Assembly (NCBI RefSeq): GCF_003001815.1
Contig: NZ_PVMZ01000006.1
Coordinates: forward strand, 124,001 to 188,000
Length of the DNA stretch: 64,000 nucleotides
From: Actinoplanes italicus
GTDB taxonomy: Bacteria > Actinomycetota > Actinomycetes > Mycobacteriales > Micromonosporaceae
Direction of reading: 5' to 3'
Made by a program: the position numbers and the translations under genes. A model generated the notes under the pieces. The model did not search any database, was not told the origin of the DNA, and saw nothing but the letters and a program-made list of their open reading frames with translations. Of the stretch, positions 1 through 8,072 are shown in pieces; position 1 is the first letter of the stretch, and every line of letters begins with the position of its first letter.

Positions 1-606
1 GAGGTGGCCGGCTACGAGGCGCTGACCCGGTTCGCCGACGGCAGCAGCCCCGACCAGGGCCTGGCCGACGCGCAGGCACAGGGCCGGCACATCGACCTGG
101 ACGCCGCGCTGGTGCGGGCCGCGATGGCCTCGGCCGAGTCACTGCCGGAGGGCGCGTGGCTGTCGGTGAACGTCTCGGCCGGGCTGCTGCGACGCCCGCG
201 GGAGATGGAACAGCTGCTGGCCGAGAGCACCCGGCCGATCGTGCTGGAGATCAGCGACGCCGATCCCGACGATCTGGCCGCGCTGCCGGCCGGTGTGCGG
301 ATCGCCGTCGACGACGCCGGCGCCGGGTACGACAGCCTGGCCCGGATGGAGTCGCTCAAGCCCGCGTTCCTGAAACTGGGACGGGCCGCGCTGGCCGGGG
401 TCGAGACCGAGGGGGCACGGCGCGCGTCGATCCGTTCGATGGTCGAATTCGCAGCCGAGAACGGGTGCACGGTGATCGCCGAGGGCATCGAGTCGGCGCC
501 GCAACGGGATGCGCTCGAGGCGTGTGGCGTACCGCTGGGTCAGGGTTTCTATCTCGGGAAACCGGTGCCGGTGGAGCGTGCGCTGGCCGACGCGGCCAGT
601 CGCTGA
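1..606 (+). CDS. EAL-domain protein, C-terminal part (5' end outside window)
   Basis: The open frame enters from the left edge, so this is the last ~201 residues of a longer protein. It holds most of an EAL domain, the fold that hydrolyses cyclic-di-GMP to pGpG. Visible landmarks in order are GYEAL (the EAL motif, fragment residues 4-8), NVSA, LEISD, AVDDAGAGY, FLKLG, IAEGIES and GQGFYLGKP. The metal-binding and catalytic positions (E, N, E, DD, K, E, Q) are present, but loop 6 reads DDAGAG instead of the usual DDFGTG and LEITE reads LEISD. Activity may therefore be reduced, or the domain may act as a sensor. What lies upstream (GGDEF, PAS, membrane part) cannot be seen. The stop is followed at once by a strong hairpin terminator. 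Confidence 0.85.
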   Translation, partial: EVAGYEALTRFADGSSPDQGLADAQAQGRHIDLDAALVRAAMASAESLPEGAWLSVNVSAGLLRRPREMEQLLAESTRPIVLEISDADPDDLAALPAGVRIAVDDAGAGYDSLARMESLKPAFLKLGRAALAGVETEGARRASIRSMVEFAAENGCTVIAEGIESAPQRDALEACGVPLGQGFYLGKPVPVERALADAASR

Positions 607-612
607 CGTGCG

Positions 613-647
613 AAAAAGGGGGCCTCTCACCCGAGGGGCCCCCTTTT
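613..647. terminator. Bidirectional hairpin terminator
   Basis: An A-run, G5CC stem, short loop, GGC5 and T-run sit between the convergent EAL and fprA genes. AAAAGGGGGCC pairs with GGCCCCCTTTT. The A and T tracts on both sides mean it can end transcription in both directions. Confidence 0.85.
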
Positions 648-658
648 CGTCGTGTAGA

Positions 659-2011
659 TCAGCCGCGCGAGATGGCGGTCATCTCGTCACGGTCGACGAC
701 CTTGATCCGCTTGCGGCCGTGCGGCTCGCCGAGCGCGATCTCGTGGGCGTCCAGCAGCTGCCAGCCGGCCCAGGTGGTGATCGGCAGGCCACGCTGCTCC
801 AGGTAGACGATCGGGGCCTCCGGGTCGCCCTCCGGCGCGATCGGCAGCCGGCCCTCGGTCTGGTCCTCCATCAGGCTCGCGACCGTTTCGCCGGAGCATC
901 CCTTGGTGTGGCCGATGAGGCCGACCGGGCCGCGCTTGATCCAGCCGGCCACGTACGTGCCGGGCACGTGCTCGCCGTCCAGGTCGATGACCCGGCCGGC
1001 GGCGTGCGGAACCGTGCCGGTGCGGGTGTCGAACGGCAGGTCCGGCAACGCGCTGCTCAGGTAACCCACGGCGCGGTAGACGGCCTGCACGTTCCAGTCG
1101 GTGAACTCGCCGGTGCCGCGGACCCAGCCGTCGCCGGTCAGCTCCTGCGTCTCGGTGCGCAGGCCGACGACCTTGCCGTTCTCGCCGAGCACCTCGACCG
1201 GCGCCTGCAGGAAGTACAGGTGCAGGCGGCGCGGCCGGTCCCGCGGGTCGCGGACGGCCCAGTTCTGCAGGATGTCGACGCACATCTTGATGTGCCGGGT
1301 CTGTCGCATCGCCTCGAGGCTGGCCTCGTCGAACTCGATGCCCTCGGGGTGGACGATCACCTCGACGTTCTCCGAGTGGTCCAGCTCGCGCAGCTCCTGC
1401 GGGGTGAACTTGACCTGGCCCGGGCCACGGCGCGAGAACAGGTGCACGTCGGTGACCGGGCTGTTCTTCAGCGCCTGGTAGACGTTGTCCGGGATCTCGG
1501 TGACCAGCAGCTCGTCGGCGGTCTTGGCGAGGATCCGGGCCACGTCGATCGCCACGTTGCCGGCGCCGATGACGGCGACCTCTCTGGCCTCCAGCGGCCA
1601 GTCGCGCGGCACGTCCGGGTGGCCGTTGAACCAGGAGGCGAAGTCCGCGCCGCCGAAGCTGCCCTGCAGATCGATGCCGGGGATGTCGAGGGCACGGTCC
1701 TTCTCGGCGCCGGTCGAGATGATCGTGGCGTCGTAGAATCGGTTCAGTTCCTCGGGCTTGACGTCGACGCCGTAGGCGACGTTGCCGATGAACCGGATCC
1801 TGGGGTTGTCCAGGACCCGGAAGAGCGCGTTGACGATCTCCTTGATCCGGGGGTGGTCGGGCGCCACGCCGTACCGGATCAGTCCGTAGGGGGTCGGCAG
1901 CTTGTCGAAGATGTCGACGGTGACCGTCTCCGATGCCTTGATCAGATGGTCGGCGGCGTAGATACCGGCCGGGCCGGCTCCGATGACGGCAACTCGCAGG
2001 GGGCGGTTCAT
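659..2011 (-). CDS. fprA: FprA-type NADPH-ferredoxin (adrenodoxin-like) reductase
   Basis: A 450-residue cytoplasmic flavoprotein expected to pass electrons from NADPH through FAD to ferredoxins, which in actinobacteria feed cytochromes P450 and other oxygenases. The FAD dinucleotide-binding motif GAGPAG lies at residues 11-16, followed by the family signature PYGLIRYGVAPDH (41-53). The NADPH-binding motif GAGNVA is at 149-154, and a GPVGLIGHTKGC segment near the C-terminus closes the FAD site. Length and order match adrenodoxin-reductase-like FprA. The 240-bp upstream region is AT-richer than its surroundings and contains a 10-bp palindrome AACCTAGGTT (2084-2093), a possible operator. No ferredoxin or P450 gene adjoins it, so its partner is unknown. 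Confidence 0.93.
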   Translation of the reverse strand: MNRPLRVAVIGAGPAGIYAADHLIKASETVTVDIFDKLPTPYGLIRYGVAPDHPRIKEIVNALFRVLDNPRIRFIGNVAYGVDVKPEELNRFYDATIISTGAEKDRALDIPGIDLQGSFGGADFASWFNGHPDVPRDWPLEAREVAVIGAGNVAIDVARILAKTADELLVTEIPDNVYQALKNSPVTDVHLFSRRGPGQVKFTPQELRELDHSENVEVIVHPEGIEFDEASLEAMRQTRHIKMCVDILQNWAVRDPRDRPRRLHLYFLQAPVEVLGENGKVVGLRTETQELTGDGWVRGTGEFTDWNVQAVYRAVGYLSSALPDLPFDTRTGTVPHAAGRVIDLDGEHVPGTYVAGWIKRGPVGLIGHTKGCSGETVASLMEDQTEGRLPIAPEGDPEAPIVYLEQRGLPITTWAGWQLLDAHEIALGEPHGRKRIKVVDRDEMTAISRG

Positions 2012-2257
2012 GGTCGCTTCCTAACTCGCGCTTCGATTCCGTCAGCCAAGATCGACGGCAGGCCGAGGCGACCATAAAACCTCAACCTAGGTTCAGATCA
2101 AAGCGACCCGGGTCACCAAATCCCCCAAACCGGACTTAGGTCACCCTTACAAAAGACGCTGAGCTGGGAAAACAGCAATTTCTGTGTAACGGGTCTCTCC
2201 GGTTATCCACATCCCGGAGTTCAGGACCGTGGGCATCGATGAATCTTGCTAGCTTCG

Positions 2258-2749
2258 ATGTCCATGGATGAGCTGCTGGACCCTGATGCGTCCCGTTCCC
2301 ACCTGCGTGACTGGCAGGACCGCATCGCACGGACCGCCGCGAACACCCGCGAGGCCGGCGACCGCATCGCCGCGATCCGGGCCACCGCCCGCGACGGCAA
2401 CGGCCTCACCGAGGTGACCGTCGACTCCTCCGGCGCCCTCCTGGACATCCGCTTCACCGACCGCATCCAGCGGACCCCACCCGACGCCGTCACCCGCGCC
2501 GTGATGGACGCCGCCCAGGGCGCCCGCGTCCGCGCCGCCGAGGAGTCCCGCCGGATCATCGACGACATCCTCGGCCCGGACTCGGTCGCCGGCCGAGCCA
2601 TCGCCGATCGCATCGCCAACCCGCCGTCCTCCCACCCGGCCTCCCGACCGCCTTCGCACCCCGCGTCCCCACCGCCTTCGCACCCGGCGTCCCCACCGCC
2701 TTCGCACCCGGCCTCCCGCCGGCCGGAGCACCTGTGGGACCTTCCGTGA
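2258..2749 (+). CDS. YbaB/EbfC-family protein with proline-rich tail, first gene of a toxin operon
   Basis: About 163 residues. Residues 1-110 look like the small YbaB/EbfC fold: a helical start (LRDWQDRIARTAANTREAGDR), then a strand segment (GNGLTEVTVDSSGALLDIRF) and a terminal helix. From about residue 120 the chain becomes a low-complexity tail of repeated SHPASPPP/SHPASRPP units. YbaB-like proteins of this type are common first genes of actinobacterial type VII-linked toxin operons, where they may act as a chaperone or DNA-binding accessory; that role is inferred. An in-frame TTG (2246) and a second ATG (2264) are alternative starts. The 3' end overlaps the next gene by a GTGA junction, so translation is coupled. 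Confidence 0.7.
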   Translation: MSMDELLDPDASRSHLRDWQDRIARTAANTREAGDRIAAIRATARDGNGLTEVTVDSSGALLDIRFTDRIQRTPPDAVTRAVMDAAQGARVRAAEESRRIIDDILGPDSVAGRAIADRIANPPSSHPASRPPSHPASPPPSHPASPPPSHPASRRPEHLWDLP

Positions 2750-3060
2750 GCGACGGCTTCATCGCGGACCCCGCACAGATTCGCGCCCACGCCGCGAGGG
2801 TCGCCGCCATCCGCGAACGGTTCGGCGCGATCACCGCCGCAAGCGCGGCCATCACCCGGGACGACGCCGCCTACGGCCTGCTCTGCGGCTGGATGGCAGG
2901 CATCCTCGGCGAACGGCTCGATTCCCAGAGGACCATCCATGCGTACGTGGAGGAGAACCTCCACCTGGCCGAGGAGTCCCTCCTCCGCACCGGCCGTGAC
3001 TACGACGACGTCGACATGGCCGCCGCGGACCGCATCCGTGGAGCGGGGAACGGCCGATGA
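2746..3060 (+). CDS. EspC/DUF2580-type type VII secretion target-like protein
   Basis: A 104-residue, mostly helical protein. The start is the GTG of the GTGA overlap with the previous gene; an upstream in-frame GTG (2734) is less likely. It begins VSDGFIADPAQIRAHAARVAAIRERF, the typical amphipathic opening of EspC-like proteins, and ends with TGRDYDDVDMAAADR. That contains a YxxxD sequence, which matches the type VII (ESX) secretion signal. Such proteins pair with WXG-type partners to export cargo through an ESX machine. No EccC, EccD or other ESX core gene is in this window, so the secretion apparatus must be elsewhere. It overlaps the next gene by ATGA. Confidence 0.75.
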   Translation: MSDGFIADPAQIRAHAARVAAIRERFGAITAASAAITRDDAAYGLLCGWMAGILGERLDSQRTIHAYVEENLHLAEESLLRTGRDYDDVDMAAADRIRGAGNGR

Positions 3061-3749
3061 CCCTCGTCGCCGCTGCGTCGCCCACCGCCACCGCGACCAC
3101 CGGGCTGTCTCTCGCCGAGAGCTTCCAAGGCACCCTCCGGGCCGTGGAGAGCGGCGGCTGGGCCGATCGTGCCCTGGCCGGCGGCGCCTTCGCGGCCGAG
3201 ACGGCGGCCACCGTCCTCGACCCGTTCAGCGCGTTGCTGGCCAACGGTCTCGGGTGGGCGATGGAACACTTCGAACCACTCCGCGAGATCCTCGACAAGC
3301 TCGCCGGACTGCCCGACGTGGTAGCCGCCCACGCCGCGACCTGGCGGAACATCGCGGCTGAACTCGACTCGATGTCCGCCGACCTCAAGGACTGCCTGAA
3401 CGCCGACCTGCCGGACTGGCAGGGGACCGCAGCGGACACCTACCGGAACCTGATGGGCAACAACGTCAACGCGCTCGGCGGTCTCGGCGTCCTGGCCCAG
3501 ACCATGTCGGCGGCCACCGAGGCCGCCGGCAACCTGGTCACCTTCACCCGGGACCTCGTACGCGACCTCATCTGCGACCTGATCGCCCGAGTCATCGTCT
3601 GGGCCGCCGAGGCGTTGCTGGTCGTCACGATCCCGGTGGTGGCCGCACAGATCGCGGTGGCAGTGACGAAGTGGGCGATGCGGATCGCGAGTTACGTCGG
3701 CGCCCTGATCACCAGCCTCAGCAACCTGACCCGGCTCCTCAACGGCTGA
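3057..3749 (+). CDS. WXG-type type VII secretion cargo/carrier protein
   Basis: A 230-residue protein with an extended helical WXG100-superfamily region. A WQG turn (in DLPDWQGTAADTYRNLMG, residues ~120-138) is flanked by long helices. A hydrophobic stretch follows at about 185-212 (IVWAAEALLVVTIPVVAAQIAVAV). This is the layout of the N-terminal targeting module of actinobacterial polymorphic toxins. Here the chain stops (TGA 3747-3749) and the nuclease follows as a separate gene 7 bp later, whereas the two are often one polypeptide. Inferred role: carrier or presentation module for the downstream toxin. It is coupled to the EspC-like gene by an ATGA overlap. Confidence 0.72.
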   Translation: MTLVAAASPTATATTGLSLAESFQGTLRAVESGGWADRALAGGAFAAETAATVLDPFSALLANGLGWAMEHFEPLREILDKLAGLPDVVAAHAATWRNIAAELDSMSADLKDCLNADLPDWQGTAADTYRNLMGNNVNALGGLGVLAQTMSAATEAAGNLVTFTRDLVRDLICDLIARVIVWAAEALLVVTIPVVAAQIAVAVTKWAMRIASYVGALITSLSNLTRLLNG

Positions 3750-3756
3750 CCACGCG

Positions 3757-4455
3757 ATGACCCCGAGACCCCGAGGCCACGACGGCGACCCCGACGGACC
3801 CGGCCAGACCCGCCCGCACGGCGCGGCCGGCGTCGGAGGCGGAGGCGGGGGCGTCCGCTCCGACGAGGCGATGGCGAGCGCGTTCTCCCAGGCCGGCCGC
3901 GCCGGCAACGGCCCTGCCAGCACACCGTCCGACATCGCCAACGGCCAGCCCCAGCACCTGACCACCCACCCCACCGGCCCTTTGGGCGGCACCCCGACCG
4001 GCAAACCGAAAGAGATCACGTTCAGCAACGATCGCACCAATCAGCGTTCCGATGAGATGGAAAACTCAGGAGCCACGGCCCTGGCGGCTTCCGGCTACCG
4101 CGTCAAGCAGAATCCGTCGACCGAAGAGGTGGCACAGGCGCGCACAAACACCGGCGACACCGGCAGGTCGGTGAAGAACCCCGACTACCTGATCGAAGGG
4201 CGCGTTTTCGACTGCTACTCCCCGACTGAGCCAGAGAAGTCAACGCGAGGCATCTGGACCGAATCGAGGAACAAGGTCATTAAGGGGCAAACGCAGCGTG
4301 TCGTGGTAAACCTCGAGGATTGGCGAGGAGATTTCGGCGCTCTCCAGCAGCAATTCGACAAATGGCCCGTGGCCGGTCTCAAGGAGCTCAAAGTGATTAC
4401 TCCAGAAGGCGAAATAGTTCAAATCGACCTACCCCGCTCCAGCGATCGGGAGTGA
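3757..4455 (+). CDS. Polymorphic toxin with CdiA-CT-like nuclease domain
   Basis: A 232-residue protein. Residues 1-85 are a disordered Pro/Gly/His-rich segment without an obvious fold. Residues ~95-232 form a compact domain resembling CdiA C-terminal nucleases of contact-dependent inhibition: KNPDYLIEGRVFDCYSPT, then KVIKGQTQRVVVNLEDW, then a C-terminal LKELKVITPEG strand. The pattern Asp, then FDxYSP, then a lysine-containing VIKGQ strand resembles a PD-(D/E)XK-like active site used by tRNA- or DNA-cleaving toxins. There is no recognisable Shine-Dalgarno; translation probably couples to the preceding WXG gene. From about 4000 the DNA is less GC-rich at third codon positions than the flanking genes, a sign of transfer or toxin-domain exchange. 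The likely immunity gene follows 3 bp later. Confidence 0.75.
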   Translation: MTPRPRGHDGDPDGPGQTRPHGAAGVGGGGGGVRSDEAMASAFSQAGRAGNGPASTPSDIANGQPQHLTTHPTGPLGGTPTGKPKEITFSNDRTNQRSDEMENSGATALAASGYRVKQNPSTEEVAQARTNTGDTGRSVKNPDYLIEGRVFDCYSPTEPEKSTRGIWTESRNKVIKGQTQRVVVNLEDWRGDFGALQQQFDKWPVAGLKELKVITPEGEIVQIDLPRSSDRE

Positions 4456-4458
4456 GAC

Positions 4459-4908
4459 ATGTCGGTTGACTACAGCCTCACAATCGCGACCGACGCAACC
4501 GCTGTCCAGGTCGCAGCCCGCGGACTGCCCCATCAAACCGAGTGGATGCCTGGTACCGGCACTGCGCTGTCGGTAAATCTGTATGAGACCTTGGGCATCG
4601 ATCTCTCGATCTTGAGTGACCGCCACGGTTATGTCGACGCGATAACGGACGAGGGCCGGTTCGAATGGGAACCAGATCCGTTGGTTACGGTGATCTTCGA
4701 TCTGGATGGGCAGATCGGCCACGAGCAAGCGGCCGCAAACATGATCAATATCGTGCGACGGCTGCTGGATACAGGCACCGAAGACATGGCGCTCGTCATC
4801 AACGGCGACCTTCTACTGCTCGCACGCTTCGGCGGCAAGCTGGTCAAACACAACCGTGAACGGTGGTGGCGGCACTATCCCGGGGCTGAACAGGTGATCT
4901 TTGGGTAG
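4459..4908 (+). CDS. SitI3-like immunity protein
   Basis: A 149-residue soluble, acidic protein, expected to bind and neutralise the upstream nuclease in the producing cell. It opens VDYSLTIATDATA and ends with RFGGKLVKHNRERWWRHYP, which resembles the SitI3-family immunity proteins of myxobacteria and actinobacteria. The middle carries VTVIFDLDGQIG and LALVINGD-type strands. A Shine-Dalgarno-like GGGAGTGAG precedes the ATG. As in the toxin gene, codon use is less GC-biased than in the neighbours, which supports co-transfer. The family call is from memory of sequence pattern; the immunity role follows from position directly after the toxin. Confidence 0.7.
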   Translation: MSVDYSLTIATDATAVQVAARGLPHQTEWMPGTGTALSVNLYETLGIDLSILSDRHGYVDAITDEGRFEWEPDPLVTVIFDLDGQIGHEQAAANMINIVRRLLDTGTEDMALVINGDLLLLARFGGKLVKHNRERWWRHYPGAEQVIFG

Positions 4909-5064
4909 CGCCCGTTTGCGCGGGGATCGACAAACGGCAATCTTGTGCTGGGCTTGCGTCCAGTCCGGGGCTCCAGACTTAGTGATCGTTCGGGTTACCT
5001 ACCGGTAGCCCGGGCGCCCACCGGCAGCCCGTTCCAGCGGGACGGGCCGTTCGAAGGAGCCCCG

Positions 5065-5622
5065 ATGTCCGCGACACCACCGGTTGCGACGACCGCCGCT
5101 CATCACTCCCCCGCCCTGCCCCGACTGTTCCGCGCTCTGTCGGCCGCGCTTCTCGCTCTCGCCATGCTCCTCGGCGTGAGCGGCCCCGCGAACGCCGCGA
5201 CCGCCGCACAGAAGCTGGCCGTCCTGCAGTCCTTCACCCAGACCTCCGCCGCCTCCTACAACAGCTGGAACGCCGCCCGCAGGAATCAGGCCGCCTGGGC
5301 GGCGTACGGCTTCGCATGGGGTACCGATTTCTGCTCGGCGAGCCCGGACCGGCCGCTCGGGTTCGACTTCACCCTGTCCTGCCACCGGCACGATTTCGGA
5401 TACCGGAACTACAAAGCGGTCGGCGCTTTCACGGGTGCCGCCAAGAGCCTGGTCGACTCGGCCTTCTACGCCGATCTGAAACGGACGTGCGCCACCTACT
5501 CGGTGGCCGTGCGCCCGGCCTGTTACAGCCTCGCGTGGACGTACTATCAAGCGGTTTCGCTCTTCGGTTCGCTCGCCTCGGTGGACTCCGCCGATGTGGA
5601 AGCGGCCGCCGCCCTCATGTGA
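5065..5622 (+). CDS. Secreted prokaryotic phospholipase A2
   Basis: A 185-residue secreted enzyme predicted to release fatty acid from the sn-2 position of phospholipids. The ATG at 5065 is preferred over an upstream in-frame start (4945) because GAAGGAG lies 6-9 bases before it and the signal peptide then has normal length: basic and hydrophobic residues to ~39, cleavage after ANA at ~44. The mature part contains FTLSCHRHDFGYRNYK (about residues 102-117), the bacterial PLA2 signature with the His-Asp catalytic pair at 109-110. Cysteines around 90, 106 and in the C-terminal third would form the family disulfides. It is a single gene, ended by a hairpin shared with the convergent chitinase gene. 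Confidence 0.92.
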   Translation: MSATPPVATTAAHHSPALPRLFRALSAALLALAMLLGVSGPANAATAAQKLAVLQSFTQTSAASYNSWNAARRNQAAWAAYGFAWGTDFCSASPDRPLGFDFTLSCHRHDFGYRNYKAVGAFTGAAKSLVDSAFYADLKRTCATYSVAVRPACYSLAWTYYQAVSLFGSLASVDSADVEAAAALM

Positions 5623-5630
5623 CGTGAAAA

Positions 5631-5670
5631 GCTCACCGCTGTCCCCGGTCTTCCGGAGACAGCGGTGAGC
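5631..5670. terminator. Intergenic hairpin between convergent PLA2 and chitinase genes
   Basis: GCTCACCGCTGTC (5631-5643) pairs perfectly with GACAGCGGTGAGC (5658-5670) around a 14-base loop. It has no long T-run. The core CACCGCTGTC/GACAGCGGTG recurs in the hairpin at 59228-59278. Confidence 0.75.
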
Positions 5671-5685
5671 GACAGCCGTACAGAA

Positions 5686-6777
5686 TCAGCAGTAAAGGTT
5701 TGCCCCTGGGGTGACGCCGAGGATCCCGGCGAACCGCTGGTAGGCGGTGACCCGGCTCTGGACCTGGGCGGGGTTGCCGCCGTTGCACTCGAGCGAGCCG
5801 TTGATGCTGCGGATCGTCTCGCCGAATCCGCGGCTGTTGACCATGGCGTCGTGCGGGGTCATGGTGCCCGGGCCGCGCTGGGTCATCCAGTACCAGACGG
5901 CGGTCTGGTACGCGACGGACGCCTCGTTCTTGACCCGGTCGGGGTTGTTGAGCAGGTCGATGCCGAGCGCGTCACCGGCCGCCTTGTAGTTGAAGTTCCA
6001 GCTCAGCTGGATCGGCCCGCGACCGTGGTAGGCGCTCTGACCGGCGGGGCACCCGTACGGCTGGCTGCGGTCGCAGTAGAGCGGCCAGTTCGCCTGGTTG
6101 ATCTCCTCGACGTAGACCAGACCGCCGGACTCGTGGTTGATGTTCGCGAGGAAGGCCGCGGCCTCCTGCTTGCGGATCGTGTCGCTGCCGGCGCCGGTGA
6201 ACGCCGGGTACTTCTTGACCGCGTCGATCAGGCCGGAGTACGAGTAGAACGCGATCCGGTTCGGGAACATCTGGTTGAACTGCGCCTCGCTGACCGGGAA
6301 GCTGCCCGGGTTGGTCGGCGGGTTGGTCGTGCCGCCACCGGTGCAGGTGTACGGCGACCAGTACCAGGTGCTGATGACCGGGTCGTAGCCCGGGTTCTCG
6401 TGGGTGGCCCGGTAGTACTGGCCGTTGGTGTACCGCACGATCGAGCCGGCCGCGTAGAACTGTCCGGCGACCCAGTTGGGGTGATTGCAGCCGGTAGCGG
6501 GCGGCGGGTTGGTCGTGCCGCCGCCACAGGCGCCGTTGTCGGCCCACACGCCGGAACCGCCGGTGCTCGGCGTCTCGCCCTGGGTCCACCACTTGGCGGT
6601 CCAGTTCTTGCCGTTGTAGGAGGCGCGCTGGCCGCCGGTGTAGACGGCGGAGTTGTTGTACGCGGCGACGCAGGCCTCGGCGGCGTTGGATGCCGTCATG
6701 GGCAGGATCGCGGCTGCGGCGCCGGCCACGGCGACACCGACAGCGGCCATAAGGGATAGAAGCCGTCTCTTGGGCAT
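5686..6777 (-). CDS. Secreted GH19 chitinase with two chitin-binding modules
   Basis: A 363-residue exoenzyme for chitin breakdown. It has a signal peptide (residues 1-~32, cleavage around SNA), then two CBM5/12-type modules rich in Trp/Tyr (~34-84 and ~97-145, each with WxxGxxY-type motifs). Gly-Thr-Asn-Pro linkers separate these, and the GH19 catalytic domain runs from ~157 to 363. The catalytic acid is E216 in NINHESGG, with a second acidic pair in VEEINQ (224-225). The signature YHGRGPIQLSWNFNY is present. GH19 enzymes in actinobacteria also inhibit fungi. The tandem duplicated binding module is less usual than a single one. An AT-rich leader (6790-6900) separates it from the divergent methyltransferase gene. 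Confidence 0.95.
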   Translation of the reverse strand: MPKRRLLSLMAAVGVAVAGAAAAILPMTASNAAEACVAAYNNSAVYTGGQRASYNGKNWTAKWWTQGETPSTGGSGVWADNGACGGGTTNPPPATGCNHPNWVAGQFYAAGSIVRYTNGQYYRATHENPGYDPVISTWYWSPYTCTGGGTTNPPTNPGSFPVSEAQFNQMFPNRIAFYSYSGLIDAVKKYPAFTGAGSDTIRKQEAAAFLANINHESGGLVYVEEINQANWPLYCDRSQPYGCPAGQSAYHGRGPIQLSWNFNYKAAGDALGIDLLNNPDRVKNEASVAYQTAVWYWMTQRGPGTMTPHDAMVNSRGFGETIRSINGSLECNGGNPAQVQSRVTAYQRFAGILGVTPGANLYC

Positions 6778-6906
6778 GGTTCACCTTCCGTACGCCGGGG
6801 GACGCACTGGAGCGAGAGGGATGAGAGGTATATCGACTCAACTAGATCCCGGCGCTCGGCGTCAAGGCATCTGTTAAGAAAGTTCAAAAAAGGTGAACCG
6901 CTTAGA

Positions 6907-7650
6907 GTGTCGATCGTGGACGTGTTCGGATCGGTTGCGGAGTTGTACGAGACGGCGCGCCCCGGGTATCCACCGGAAATCGCGGCCGCGATCGTCGACC
7001 ACCACGGCGGCCGCCCTGCCTCGGTGGCCGAGATCGGCGCGGGCACGGGTAAGGGAACCGAGGTGCTGGCCGCCATCGGCGCACCCCTGACCTGCATCGA
7101 GCCGGATCCGCGCATGGCGGCGCTGCTGGCCCGGCGGTTCCCGTCCGCCACCGTGCACGCCGGCACCTTCGAACAGTGGCCACCGCCTGCGGGCGGCGTC
7201 GACGTGCTGGCCTGCGCGATGGCGTGGCACTGGCTCGACCCCGCCACCCGCAACACGCGCGCCCGGCGAGCACTCGCACCTGACGGCACACTTGCGATCT
7301 TCGGGCATCGGTACGACTACGCGGACGCCGCCCAGCGCGAGGCCGTCACAGCCGTTCTGCACGCCGTCGACCCCGACGTCCGGGAACGTCCGGTCGACTG
7401 GTTCGAGCAGGACGTGTTCGACAGCGGCGAGTTCACCGACGTACGCAAGGAAGTGATCCGCCGCGACCTGCCCCTGAGCGGGGATCAGTATCTGGCCCTG
7501 GTGGGCACCTTCGGCCCGTTCCTGTCCCGCACGCCGCAACAGCAGCGTGCGGGGCTGGAAGCACTCGGCCGCCTGGTCGACGACTTCGGCGGCACCATCG
7601 TCCTGAACCTGCGGACCACCCTGGTCCTGGGCCGGGCCGGTCAGTCCTGA
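6907..7650 (+). CDS. Class I SAM-dependent methyltransferase
   Basis: A 247-residue cytosolic protein with the Rossmann SAM site VAEIGAGTGKGTEVLA at about residues 37-52 and an acidic residue ending the next strand (TCIEPD). A post-motif region DVLACAMAWHWLD follows; this AWHW element is typical of the UbiE/Trm9-like methyltransferases often annotated in Streptomyces with unknown substrate. The GTG at 6907 lies about ten bases after AAAGGTG; a second in-frame GTG is at 6916. It is divergent from the chitinase gene, and its end overlaps the convergent gene by 10 bp. Substrate unknown. Confidence 0.85.
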   Translation: MSIVDVFGSVAELYETARPGYPPEIAAAIVDHHGGRPASVAEIGAGTGKGTEVLAAIGAPLTCIEPDPRMAALLARRFPSATVHAGTFEQWPPPAGGVDVLACAMAWHWLDPATRNTRARRALAPDGTLAIFGHRYDYADAAQREAVTAVLHAVDPDVRERPVDWFEQDVFDSGEFTDVRKEVIRRDLPLSGDQYLALVGTFGPFLSRTPQQQRAGLEALGRLVDDFGGTIVLNLRTTLVLGRAGQS

Positions 7651-8072
7651 GCCTGAGCGGCCGGGATGTCGATCCGCTCGGTGTGACTCGCCCCGATCAC
7701 CTCGACACCCTTGGTGCCGAGCAGACCGGTCAGGTCGAGTTCGACGACGTACGGGACGATCGCCGGCTGACCGATTTCGGGCATCGTGCCGATGACCTCG
7801 ATGCCCCAGTACTCCGGCTGCTGCACGTAACGCCGGGGATTGAGCGTCACCTCCATGTTCGCCCACGGCTTCTGGCCGGAGACGACCAGCATCGGCGGCG
7901 GAGGAGGATAGATCATCAGGGATACGGCATCGGCTCGCTCGAAGTCGATGAGCCGGGCCACCTCGGCGGCCTCCACCGGCCCCTCCAGGCCCACCGGTTC
8001 TTCCCGACCCACCGGTTCTTGCGGGCTCACCGGCTGTTCGGGGCCGGGACCGGCGTCAGGCGCTTGCGACAT
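7641..8072 (-). CDS. Unrecognised protein coupled to a peptidoglycan-binding protein
   Basis: 143 residues of unknown function. Residues 1-35 are a Pro/Glu/Val-rich segment with repeats of EPVG/GPVE type, probably disordered. The rest is a mixed alpha/beta body with strands such as VSLMIYPPPPPMLVVSG, WGIEVIGTMPEIG and PYVVELDLTGLLG. There is no signal peptide or membrane segment. It starts 17 bp inside the upstream two-domain peptidoglycan-binding gene, so the two are translated together and may form a complex or cargo pair. The 3' end overlaps the convergent methyltransferase gene by 10 bp. Confidence 0.6.
   Translation of the reverse strand: MSQAPDAGPGPEQPVSPQEPVGREEPVGLEGPVEAAEVARLIDFERADAVSLMIYPPPPPMLVVSGQKPWANMEVTLNPRRYVQQPEYWGIEVIGTMPEIGQPAIVPYVVELDLTGLLGTKGVEVIGASHTERIDIPAAQAQD

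Noticed and set aside
509..2077. 522-codon open frame antisense to fprA
   Set aside because: It mirrors a clear ferredoxin reductase gene, has shadow-type composition and no ribosome-binding site.
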